Positions 1 to 7,078 of a DNA stretch of 15,900 bases are shown here, piece after piece. Source of the stretch: Acidobacteriota bacterium (lineage in GTDB: Bacteria > Acidobacteriota > Vicinamibacteria > Vicinamibacterales > Vicinamibacteraceae); assembly GCA_023418055.1 (NCBI GenBank), contig JAEZDP010000450.1, positions 1 through 15,900 of the forward strand, written 5' to 3'. A program made the translations under genes and the position numbers. Each line of letters opens with the position of its first letter. The first letter of the stretch is position 1. The notes under the pieces are model-generated. The model worked only from the letters and a program-made list of their open reading frames with translations. It did no database searches and was not told where the DNA came from.

Positions 1-2732
1 GGAGCGGACGCCTCGAGCAGCCCGCCACGGGCGAGGTCGCCTTCGTGCAGCGCGGACCGTGGCTCGCCGGGCACATCCACGTCGATGGCCGTACCTTCGT
101 GCTGCAGTCGCACGCCGACGGCACGCACACCCTGGACGAAATGGATCCCGCGAGCCAGACGCGCTGCGGCGGCGGACGCCATCCCGCACTCGCCGACGCG
201 CAGCCGTCCGCGCCATCCGCCGTCGGGTCGCTGTGGCCTCGCCTGTCGTCCCCACCCACCGGGGCGGATACGCATCCGGCTGCCCTCGACCTCCTGGTGG
301 TCTACACGCCGGCGGCCCGCGCAGGCGCCGGTGGCAGCGACGCCCTGCGCACGAACATCGCACTCGGCGTGCTGCAGATGAACGAGGCCCTCGCCAACAG
401 CCAGGTGGCGGGCCAGGCGCGCCTCGTCGGAGCCTACGAGGTGGCCTACGCCGAGTCGGGCTCGCTCGACACCGACCTGAACCGGCTCACCGCCACCGCT
501 GACACGTTCATGGACGACGTCCACACGCTGCGCGACCAGTTGGGCGCCGATCTCGTGGTGCTGGTCGTGGACGCGAGCCTCGATGGATGGGCCGGGCTGG
601 CCTGGATCATGACGCGTGTCGGCAGCGACTTCGCCCCCTACGGCTTCTCGGTCGTCCGGCGCCTCGACCTGAACACCTACACCCTGGCACACGAGGTGGG
701 GCACAACCTCGGCCTGGCGCACAACCGCGAGGACGCCCCGATAGCCGGGGTCTTCCCCGACGCCTACGGCTACCGCGCCCCGCCGTATTTCCGCGACCTC
801 ATGTCGTATGCCTGCGCCAACTCGTTCTGCCCGCGCATCGCGCACTTCTCGAACCCGCAGGTGACCTATCAGGGCCGCCCCACGGGACAGGTCAACAGCG
901 AGGACGCGGCCCGCGCGTTGCGTGTGACCCTGCCGCTGGCGGCCGGGTTCCGGCAGCCGCCCGCCCCGGTGCTGACGGGCGTGACCCCCGCCAGTGCCCC
1001 CACGCTCGGCGGCGAGCGGGTCACACTCGCGGGCACCGGCCTCGGCGCCGTGTCACGGGTGCGCTTCGGGCCCTATGACGCCACGGGCCTGACGCCGCTC
1101 TCGTCCGGCGAGTTGTCGGTCGTTGTCCCGCCCCACCCTGCGGGGCGCGTCGCGGTGCGCGTCGAGGATGCGCCCGGGCGCGCGTCCACCCTGCCTGATG
1201 TCTTCGCATACCAGGCGGGCGCCAACGACAGCGACGGCGATGCGCTGCCCGACGACTGGGAGCGCACCATGGGCCTCGACCCGGGCAGCGCGACGGGCGA
1301 CACGGGCGCGGCAGGCGATCCCGACGGCGATGGCATCACGAACTTCGAAGCCTGGCGCACGCATCGGCATCCTCGCGCGTTCCATCGGCGCTACTTCGCG
1401 GAAGGGGCGACCAGTACGTTCTTCGACACCCGTCTCGCGCTGGTCAACCCTGGCACCGCCGGGGGCGGCGCCGTGCTGCGCTATCAACTCGGTGACGGAC
1501 AGGTGCGCGGCAGTTGGCTGGCCATGCCGGCTCGCACCCGACGGACGGTGAGGGTCGGTGACGTGCCCGGCATGCGCGGCGCGGAGTTCTCGACCGTCGT
1601 TGAAAGCGACGTGCCCATCGTGGCCGACCGGACGATGAGCTGGGATGGCGTCACGCGGTACGGCTCACATGCCGAGACATCGATCGCGGCCCCAGCCACG
1701 ACCTGGTATCTCGCCGAAGGCGCGACCCACAGCGGCTTCGAACTCTTCTACCTGCTCCAGAATCCCGCCGAGACACCGACGACCGTGCGCGTCAGGTACC
1801 TGCGACAGGAGGGCGCGCCGCTCGAGAAGACCTACACACTGGCGCCGACGTCGCGCACCAACATCTGGGTGAACGTCGAGAGCTTCGGCACGTCGGGCCG
1901 CGCCCTGGCCTCCGCCGAACTGAGCGCCGTCATCGAATCGCTCGACGACACGCCGATCATCGTGGAACGTGCGATGTACCTCTCGAGGGGAGGCCGGACG
2001 TACGAGGCCGGACACGCGAGTGCGGGCATCACCACCCCGTCCACCGAGTGGTTCCTCGCGGAAGGGGCCACGGGCTCCTTCTTCGACCTCTTCGTGCTGA
2101 TTGCCAATCCGGGCCAGACCGATGCCGACGTGCTCGTCGAGTACCTGCTCGACGACGGCACGAGCTATTCGCGGCCGCTCATGGCTGCCGCCCAATCGCG
2201 CACGACCATCGCCGTGGATCATGAGCAGTTCGAAGGGGTGGCGGGCTTTCCCCTCGCCGACACGGCGGTGGCCACACGCATCACCTCGACCAACGACGTG
2301 CCCGTCATCGTCGAGCGGGCCATGTGGTGGCCGGGGCCCTTTGCCTCGTGGTACGAGGCGCACAACTCGGCCGGCAGCACCGAGGCAGGGACGCAGTGGG
2401 TGGTGGCCGACGGCGAGCTGGGAGGACCAGACGACACGCGGACGTTCCTGCTGCTGGCCAACACCTCCGCCTTTGCGGGACAGGCGACCGTGACGTTGTG
2501 GTTCGAGGACGGCTCGTCGGCGAGCAGGACGTACGACCTGCCGGCGACCTCGCGCACGAACGTGCCCGTGTACACCGATTTCGAGGTCGCGCGCGGGCGG
2601 CGCTTCAGCGCGCTCGTGCAGTCGGACGGCGCGTCACCGGCGCTGCTCGTCGTGGAGCGTGCGATGTATGCCAGTGCAGGCGGCGTGTTCTGGTCGTCGG
2701 GCAGCAACGCGCTCGCCACGCGTATCGAGTAA
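1..2732 (+). CDS. Secreted metzincin zinc metalloprotease, 5' partial, with IPT/TIG domain and four C-terminal repeats
   Basis: The reading frame is open from base 3, so the true start and any signal peptide lie outside the window; the GTG at 45 is only the first in-window start codon. Counting from that codon, residues 1-40 look like the end of a propeptide. The catalytic domain (about 80-303) carries the zinc motif HEVGHNLGLAH (H216, E217, H220, H226) and a downstream Met in DLMSYAC (M253), which fits an M12B/reprolysin-like metzincin. An IPT/TIG immunoglobulin-like domain follows at about 308-390. Next comes an Asp-rich segment (about 394-441, DSDGD and DPDGDG) resembling thrombospondin type-3 calcium-binding repeats. 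Four repeats of about 105-116 residues begin near 450, 555, 670 and 786. They share an [YF]-x-AEGAT opening and a V-x-ER-A-M closing motif. The likely role is an extracellular calcium-stabilised protease; its substrate is unknown. The gene converges on rarA with a 7-base gap. Confidence 0.88.
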   Translation, partial: SGRLEQPATGEVAFVQRGPWLAGHIHVDGRTFVLQSHADGTHTLDEMDPASQTRCGGGRHPALADAQPSAPSAVGSLWPRLSSPPTGADTHPAALDLLVVYTPAARAGAGGSDALRTNIALGVLQMNEALANSQVAGQARLVGAYEVAYAESGSLDTDLNRLTATADTFMDDVHTLRDQLGADLVVLVVDASLDGWAGLAWIMTRVGSDFAPYGFSVVRRLDLNTYTLAHEVGHNLGLAHNREDAPIAGVFPDAYGYRAPPYFRDLMSYACANSFCPRIAHFSNPQVTYQGRPTGQVNSEDAARALRVTLPLAAGFRQPPAPVLTGVTPASAPTLGGERVTLAGTGLGAVSRVRFGPYDATGLTPLSSGELSVVVPPHPAGRVAVRVEDAPGRASTLPDVFAYQAGANDSDGDALPDDWERTMGLDPGSATGDTGAAGDPDGDGITNFEAWRTHRHPRAFHRRYFAEGATSTFFDTRLALVNPGTAGGGAVLRYQLGDGQVRGSWLAMPARTRRTVRVGDVPGMRGAEFSTVVESDVPIVADRTMSWDGVTRYGSHAETSIAAPATTWYLAEGATHSGFELFYLLQNPAETPTTVRVRYLRQEGAPLEKTYTLAPTSRTNIWVNVESFGTSGRALASAELSAVIESLDDTPIIVERAMYLSRGGRTYEAGHASAGITTPSTEWFLAEGATGSFFDLFVLIANPGQTDADVLVEYLLDDGTSYSRPLMAAAQSRTTIAVDHEQFEGVAGFPLADTAVATRITSTNDVPVIVERAMWWPGPFASWYEAHNSAGSTEAGTQWVVADGELGGPDDTRTFLLLANTSAFAGQATVTLWFEDGSSASRTYDLPATSRTNVPVYTDFEVARGRRFSALVQSDGASPALLVVERAMYASAGGVFWSSGSNALATRIE

Positions 2733-2739
2733 GTGGCGA

Positions 2740-4122
2740 CTACCGCTTCTGCTTGAGTGCGGCCCACCCCTCGAGTCGGCGCTTGATCTCCTTCTCGAAG
2801 CCGCGATCGGTCGGCTGGTAGTAACGGCGTCCTTGCAGGGCCGGCGGCAGGCAGTTCATGCCGGTGACGGCCTCGGGTGCATCGTGGGCGTACTGGTAGC
2901 CCTTGCCGTGGCCGAGATCCTTCATCAGGCGCGTCGGCGCGTTGCGCAGGTGCAGCGGCACCGGCTCGGCCTCGTCGCGTCTGGCATCGTCGGCGGCGCG
3001 GTTGTAGGCCGTGTAGACCGCGTTGCTCTTCGGGGCGGTGGCCAGGTACAGGGCGGCCTGTGCCAGCGCCGTGTTCGCCTCGGGCAGGCCCAGCATGTGA
3101 GCGGCATCACGCGCGGCCACCGCCACCTGCAGCGCCTGCGGGTCGGCGTTGCCCACGTCTTCGGAGGCGAAGCGGATGAGGCGCCGCGCCACGTACATCA
3201 CGTCTTCACCGGCCTCGAGCATGCGCGCGAGCCAGTAGACGGCGGCGTCGGCATCGCTGTTGCGCAATGACTTGTGCAGCGCCGAGATGACATTGAAGTG
3301 CTCGTCGCCCGACTTGTCGTAGAGCAGCGCGCGGCGCTCGACAAGCGCGGCGAGGTGGGCCAGGTCGAGCCGGTGCGTGCCGTCCTCGGCCGCCGGGGCG
3401 ATGCTGGCCGCCAGTTCGAGCAGGTTCAGTGCGCCGCGGGCATCGCCGTTGGCATGCCGGGCGATGGCCTCGAGCACGCCGTCCTCCACCACGAGCGCCT
3501 GCCCGCCAAGGCCGACCTCCGTGTCGGCCACGGCACGCCGCAGGACGTTGACGATGGCGTCGGTGGAGAGCGGCGCCAGGACGAACACCTTCGACCGTGA
3601 CAGGAGGGCGGCGTTGACCTCGAAGGACGGGTTCTCGGTGGTGGCCCCGATGAGCACGATGTCGCCCGCCTCGACATGGGGCAGGAACGCGTCCTGCTGC
3701 GCGCGGTTGAAGCGGTGGATCTCGTCGACGAACACCACCGTGCGCTGACCGTGGCGCCGCCGTGTGTCGGCCGCCTCCTGCATCACGAGCTTGACGTCCT
3801 TCACGCCCGACAGCACGGCGCTGAAGGCGACGTAGCGTGCCGAGGTGGCAGTGGCGATGAGGCGGGCGATGGTCGTCTTGCCGGTCCCCGGCGGTCCCCA
3901 GAGCACGATGGACTGCAGCACGTCGCGGTCGATGGCCTCGCGCAGGGGGCGCCCGGGGGCCAGCAGATGGTCCTGGCCGATCACGTCGTCGAGGTGACGA
4001 GGCCGCATGCGGTCGGCGAGCGGCGCGCGCGCGCCATCCCCCCCTCCTGTCCTCCCGTCCTCCTGTCCTGCCGTCCTCCCGTCCTCCCGTCCTCCGAAGA
4101 GCGACGACTGATTGGCGGTCAT
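2740..4122 (-). CDS. rarA: Replication-associated recombination protein A (RarA/MgsA), AAA+ ATPase
   Basis: 460 residues, the usual size for RarA/MgsA/WRNIP1 proteins, which are AAA+ ATPases acting at stalled replication forks with SSB. Visible motifs are the family opening PLADRMRPRHLDDVIGQ (about 34-50), Walker A GPPGTGKT (76-83), Walker B VVFVDEIH (129-136), sensor 1 GATTEN (159-164) and the SRSKVF arginine-finger region (175-180). The C-terminal tetramerisation region contains YLATAPKSNA, as in the family. The ATG at 4122 was chosen because it overlaps the stop of the upstream methyltransferase gene as ATGA and gives a family-typical length. A longer open frame up to 4815 only shadows that gene. 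The N-terminus is odd: residues 1-9 contain QSSLF, a possible clamp-binding pentapeptide, followed by a Gly/Arg/Asp-rich linker encoded by octanucleotide repeats. Confidence 0.95.
   Translation of the reverse strand: MTANQSSLFGGREDGRTAGQEDGRTGGGDGARAPLADRMRPRHLDDVIGQDHLLAPGRPLREAIDRDVLQSIVLWGPPGTGKTTIARLIATATSARYVAFSAVLSGVKDVKLVMQEAADTRRRHGQRTVVFVDEIHRFNRAQQDAFLPHVEAGDIVLIGATTENPSFEVNAALLSRSKVFVLAPLSTDAIVNVLRRAVADTEVGLGGQALVVEDGVLEAIARHANGDARGALNLLELAASIAPAAEDGTHRLDLAHLAALVERRALLYDKSGDEHFNVISALHKSLRNSDADAAVYWLARMLEAGEDVMYVARRLIRFASEDVGNADPQALQVAVAARDAAHMLGLPEANTALAQAALYLATAPKSNAVYTAYNRAADDARRDEAEPVPLHLRNAPTRLMKDLGHGKGYQYAHDAPEAVTGMNCLPPALQGRRYYQPTDRGFEKEIKRRLEGWAALKQKR
4045..4096. repeat. Octanucleotide tandem repeat inside the rarA 5' end
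   Basis: Six consecutive 8-bp units of the form TCC[C/T]GTCC (one unit is TGCCGTCC) plus a 4-bp partial unit, read on the + strand. On the coding (minus) strand they encode about residues 9-26 of RarA, a GRED/GRTG-type linker. Since 8 is not a multiple of 3, gain or loss of one unit would shift the rarA reading frame; a three-unit change would keep it. Confidence 0.9.
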
Positions 4123-4967
4123 GGCAGCACTCCTGGTCCGCCTCGGCGTCGTCGGATCTCGAAGACGAGCAGGGCGGCGGCGATGGCCACGTTCAGCGAC
4201 TCGACGGCCGGTGCCACGGGGATGCGGACGGACGCGTCCGCCGCATGGATCAGCGCCTGAGGCAGCCCACGGCCCTCCGCGCCAACGGCCAGGGCGAGTG
4301 GTGCCGACACGTCGGGCGTCGTCGCCGGTGTGCCTGGTCCGCTCTCGGCGGCCACCAGCGTGAGCCCGGCGGTCGCGAGGGTGGCCAGCACCGCCGCGTC
4401 GTCGTCGGCCCTGTGGAGGGGCAGGCGCAGCGCACTGCCCATCGAGCCGCGCAGGGCTTTCCACCCCAGGGGGTCGGCGGTGTGTTCGAGCAGCACGACG
4501 CCGGTGACGCCGCCGGCTTCGGCCGCCCGGATGATGGTGCCGACGTTGCCAGGGTCCTGCACGCCGGCCAGGATCAGCACGAAGGCCGCGCGCCCCGACG
4601 CGTCGTGGGTGGCGAGGACGGCCTCGAGCGGCCGCAGCGGCACCGAGGCGAGCGCCACGACGCCCGAAGGTGTACGCGTGGGGCTGATCGCGTCGGCCAG
4701 CGCATCGGGCACCAGATGGACCTCGATGCCCCGCGCCGTCGCGTCGTCGCAGAGCGCTTCGATGTCGGGGCGGGCGAGGGCCGAATGGGTCACCACTACC
4801 AGGTGCAGCGTGCACGGGCCATCCGGCGCCGCGGTGTCGTGCCGGAGGGCTTCGGCCAGCAGGTGGGGGCCATCGAGCAGCACGTCGGGGCCCTCACGCC
4901 TGGCGGCCGCGCGCAGGCGTGCCACGAGGGGATGGCGACGGCTCGTGATGCGTGCGTCGGCGGACAT
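4119..4967 (-). CDS. TrmH/SpoU-family (SPOUT) RNA 2'-O-methyltransferase
   Basis: 282 residues from the ATG at 4967. The N-terminal part (about 1-110, starting ITSRRHPLVARLR) matches the substrate-binding region of TrmH-like enzymes. The C-terminal part holds the three SPOUT knot motifs: motif 1 PGNVGTIIRAAEAGG (139-153), motif 2 GAEGRGLP (229-236) and motif 3 ESLNVAIAAAL (256-266). Family members use S-adenosylmethionine to methylate a ribose 2'-OH in rRNA or tRNA. The exact target (23S rRNA as in RlmB, or another site) cannot be read from sequence. An in-frame ATG at 4985 is an alternative start; neither has a strong ribosome binding site. The open frame extends to 5237 but there overlaps the greA leader and 5' end, so I rejected the long form. 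The stop overlaps the rarA start (ATGA), so the two genes are probably co-translated. Confidence 0.88.
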   Translation of the reverse strand: MSADARITSRRHPLVARLRAAARREGPDVLLDGPHLLAEALRHDTAAPDGPCTLHLVVVTHSALARPDIEALCDDATARGIEVHLVPDALADAISPTRTPSGVVALASVPLRPLEAVLATHDASGRAAFVLILAGVQDPGNVGTIIRAAEAGGVTGVVLLEHTADPLGWKALRGSMGSALRLPLHRADDDAAVLATLATAGLTLVAAESGPGTPATTPDVSAPLALAVGAEGRGLPQALIHAADASVRIPVAPAVESLNVAIAAALLVFEIRRRRGGPGVLP

Positions 4968-5055
4968 GCCCGTCCATGGTCGCATGATCGGTCTCACGGT
5001 CCTCCGGTCCTCGTGCTCAGTGCCGGGTCCTCCGGCCGGGTCGCGCGGGGCGGCA

Positions 5056-5064
5056 TGGTAAGAT
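5056..5064 (+). promoter_or_regulatory. Extended -10 promoter element for greA
   Basis: TGG followed by TAAGAT fits an extended -10 (TGn plus a hexamer matching TATAAT at 4 of 6). No convincing -35 lies upstream. A start site near 5071 would give a leader of about 90 nt before the greA GTG. A 5-bp inverted repeat (GGCAT 5052-5056, ATGCC 5063-5067) brackets the element. The call rests on motif matching only. The rest of the intergenic stretch 4968-5055 shows no other recognisable feature. Confidence 0.45.
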
Positions 5065-5105
5065 GCCCCGGTCGCTGGCCCAGCACCTCGGCCACGTGGA
5101 CGCGC

Positions 5106-5133
5106 GAGGCGTCTGCGGGGGCCTCTTTTTTTT
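5106..5133 (+). terminator. Intrinsic terminator-like hairpin in the greA leader
   Basis: GAGGC (5106-5110) pairs with GCCTC (5121-5125) across a 10-nt loop and is followed at once by eight T (5126-5133), a striking run in such GC-rich DNA. No + strand gene ends upstream, so this is more likely a leader attenuator than an end-of-gene terminator. The 3' arm can instead pair with GAGGCC at 5139-5144. The stem is only 5 bp, so its strength is uncertain. Confidence 0.5.
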
Positions 5134-5136
5134 GAT

Positions 5137-5144
5137 GGGAGGCC
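5137..5144 (+). promoter_or_regulatory. Possible sequestered Shine-Dalgarno of greA
   Basis: GGGAGG (5137-5142) is the only purine-rich match upstream of greA but lies 18 nt from the GTG, further than usual. GAGGCC (5139-5144) is perfectly complementary to GGCCTC (5120-5125), giving a 6-bp stem over a 13-nt loop that would hide this site and exclude the terminator hairpin. Confidence 0.35.
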
Positions 5145-5160
5145 AGCCGGTGGACCTGCT

Positions 5161-5622
5161 GTGAAAGACCGCCTGCTCAAGAAGTTCGAAGACGAAATCA
5201 ACGAGCTGGAGCGGGAGCTGAAGTCGGAGCTGCCCAAGGAGATTCAGCGCGCGCGCGAGCTCGGGGACCTGCGTGAGAACGCCGAGTACCAGGCCGCGAA
5301 GGAGCGCCAGTCGTATCTGCAGGCGCGCATCGGCATGCTCCGCAAGCGCGTGGGCGACATCGCCCTGATGAACGTCGACAAGATCCCGCACGACCGGGCG
5401 GCCCTCGGGTCGACGGTGACGCTCAACGAAGAGGGCGGCCAGACGCTCGTGTACCAGTTGGTCATGCCCGAGGACGCCGATGCCGAGCGCGGCAACATCT
5501 CGACGGCCTCGCCCATCGGCCGCGCGCTGCTCGGCAAGTCCGAGGGCGACGAAGTGATTGTGCCCACGCCCAATGGCCAACGCGTCTTCGAGCTCGTCAA
5601 GCTCGTCACGATTCACGACTAG
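5161..5622 (+). CDS. greA: Transcription elongation factor GreA
   Basis: 153 residues, slightly shorter than the usual 158. GreA enters the RNA polymerase secondary channel and stimulates cleavage of backtracked RNA. The N-terminal coiled coil (about 1-75) carries the tip motif LGDLRENAEY, with the acidic residues D36 and E39 that position catalytic Mg2+. The C-terminal FKBP-like domain (about 78-153) shows SPIGRALLGKSEGDEV (117-132), as in the family. The start is a GTG; no alternative ATG fits the family's N-terminus. It is first in a tight run: the patatin-like gene begins 4 bases after its stop. The leader has attenuator-like features that may control its level. Confidence 0.96.
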   Translation: MKDRLLKKFEDEINELERELKSELPKEIQRARELGDLRENAEYQAAKERQSYLQARIGMLRKRVGDIALMNVDKIPHDRAALGSTVTLNEEGGQTLVYQLVMPEDADAERGNISTASPIGRALLGKSEGDEVIVPTPNGQRVFELVKLVTIHD

Positions 5623-5626
5623 CCAC

Positions 5627-7078
5627 GTGCCGGCCTCGCCGCAGGCAGACAGCTCCACCTACGCGCCCCGGTTGCGCACCGCCGTGGTGTTCACGGGGAC
5701 GGGGACGGCTGGCGCGTATCACGCGGGGGTCTTGAAGGCCCTGGCCGAGGCCGGTGTGAAGGTCGACCTCGTGGCCGGCCGCGGCGTCGGTGCGGCCAGC
5801 GCGCTGCTCGGCGCGCTCGACGCCGGCACCCGCCTGTGGCAGCCGTCTGGCGCCTGGCACCTGCCCACGGTGGCGCGTCTCTATCGATGGCGGCTGCCGT
5901 GGGCCGTGTGCGGCTATGCGCTGCTCGTGTGCGCGCTCGTGCTGAGCGTGCCCGTCCTCGTACAGGTGGCCGCGGTGCTGCTCTATCCGCTGGCCTATGC
6001 CGCCGCGCTCACCGGCCTCGACGGGGAGGGACGTCTGGCCGCGTGGTTCCTGCGCCTCATCGAGAGCACGTTCAGCCAGTCGCTCTTTGCCGTGGTGATT
6101 CCGCGGGTCGCGGTGCTGTCGCTGCTGGCGGCCCTGCTGTTTCTCGTCCTCGAGTACGTGACGCGCCGTGTGACCCGGCATCGGCGCAGCATGCAGGGAC
6201 GCCCATGGTGGGTCGCGCTCGGTGCGCCCGTGGATGCCAGTGCGGCCTACGTGCACTTTGCCGGTGCGTTCTGGCAGAGCCCGGGCCGCAGCGGACACGC
6301 CTCGCGCGTCCGTGCCGAGGCCAGCCGCCGCTACGTCGAGATGCTGGCCGATGGGCTCGGCCAGCCCGGATCGGCCGAACTGCTGCTCACCGTTCACGAC
6401 CTGGACACGCGGCGGGATCTGGTCTTTGCCGTGCTGCAGGAGCCCTGGCGCCGCCGCTTCTTCCAGACGAGCGGCACGAGCCGCGACGGGGAAGTGATCG
6501 ACGTCCTCGAGCAGGGCCGCGGCCTGGTGATGGACGGCCTGGCCGCCGCGCTCACCGTGCCGCTCGTGTCCGAACCGCACCCGCTCACCTTTCCCGTCGA
6601 CAGCCACTGGCGAGGCGAGACCCATGTGCTGACCGACCGCCCCGAGTCGCTGGTCCGCGTGCTCGAGGAGGTCTCGGCCGCGGGTGCCGAACAGGTCATC
6701 GTCGTCAGTGCCGCCGCACCGGTGATGGCGCCGCACGGGCTCAGCAGCCGGCAGGCGGATCCGCGGGCGTGGCTGGGCCAGAATCTCGCCTCGCAGGACA
6801 GCGCCGCCGTCCGCGACGCGATGACGGTCTTGTTCGATCGCTTCACGGGCCTCTACCTGATCCAGCCCACGCACAACCCGATCGGACCGCTCGACTTCGG
6901 CGGCGCCCGCGACCACCGCTCCGACCGGGACGTGCCGCTCGGCGAGCTGATCGCGCTGGGGTACCAGGACGCCTACGCGCAGTTCATCGAGCCGGTCGTC
7001 GGCGGATCGGCCGAGGGCGTCGAGCGGCCATCCGAGCCGCGGCCTCCGGCAGTGGACACCGACCTTCCGCTCACATGA
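5627..7078 (+). CDS. Patatin-like membrane protein lacking the nucleophile serine
   Basis: 483 residues from a GTG 4 bases after greA; the start is uncertain because no ribosome binding site is evident. The N-terminus has the patatin oxyanion-loop pattern FTGTGTAGAYHAGVLKALAEAG (22-43 region). The following nucleophile elbow, normally GxSxG, reads GRGVG (51-55), with Gly53 where the catalytic Ser belongs. Hydrophobic stretches at about 91-129 and 157-177 suggest two or three membrane segments inserted between the two patatin halves. The later part contains AAALTVPLVSEPHP, resembling the region before the catalytic Asp, and then TDRP (Asp337) where DGG is expected. It is likely a non-hydrolytic or altered lipid-binding protein; the true activity is unknown. 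Its stop overlaps the start of the PLP enzyme (ATGA), implying coupled translation. Confidence 0.75.
   Translation: MPASPQADSSTYAPRLRTAVVFTGTGTAGAYHAGVLKALAEAGVKVDLVAGRGVGAASALLGALDAGTRLWQPSGAWHLPTVARLYRWRLPWAVCGYALLVCALVLSVPVLVQVAAVLLYPLAYAAALTGLDGEGRLAAWFLRLIESTFSQSLFAVVIPRVAVLSLLAALLFLVLEYVTRRVTRHRRSMQGRPWWVALGAPVDASAAYVHFAGAFWQSPGRSGHASRVRAEASRRYVEMLADGLGQPGSAELLLTVHDLDTRRDLVFAVLQEPWRRRFFQTSGTSRDGEVIDVLEQGRGLVMDGLAAALTVPLVSEPHPLTFPVDSHWRGETHVLTDRPESLVRVLEEVSAAGAEQVIVVSAAAPVMAPHGLSSRQADPRAWLGQNLASQDSAAVRDAMTVLFDRFTGLYLIQPTHNPIGPLDFGGARDHRSDRDVPLGELIALGYQDAYAQFIEPVVGGSAEGVERPSEPRPPAVDTDLPLT

Noticed and set aside
45..47. The GTG at 45 as the true start of the protease
   Set aside because: The frame is open to the window edge, there is no ribosome binding site or signal peptide, and the sequence before and after it reads as one propeptide-like segment.
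4245..5135. A 296-codon + strand open frame opposite the RNA methyltransferase
   Set aside because: The minus strand has all three SPOUT motifs; this frame is low-complexity and shows no domain.
4968..5237. A 90-codon N-terminal extension of the RNA methyltransferase
   Set aside because: It would run antisense through the greA leader and the first greA codons, and its residues are Arg/Ser/Pro-rich and unlike the family.
5606..6916. A 436-codon minus-strand open frame opposite the patatin-like gene
   Set aside because: It shows no family motif, and the + strand frame has clear patatin features and operon-like packing.
5836..7074. A long upstream extension of the PLP enzyme
   Set aside because: It overlaps the whole patatin-like gene in another frame. 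The enzyme's normal N-terminus is at the ATG overlapping the patatin-like stop.
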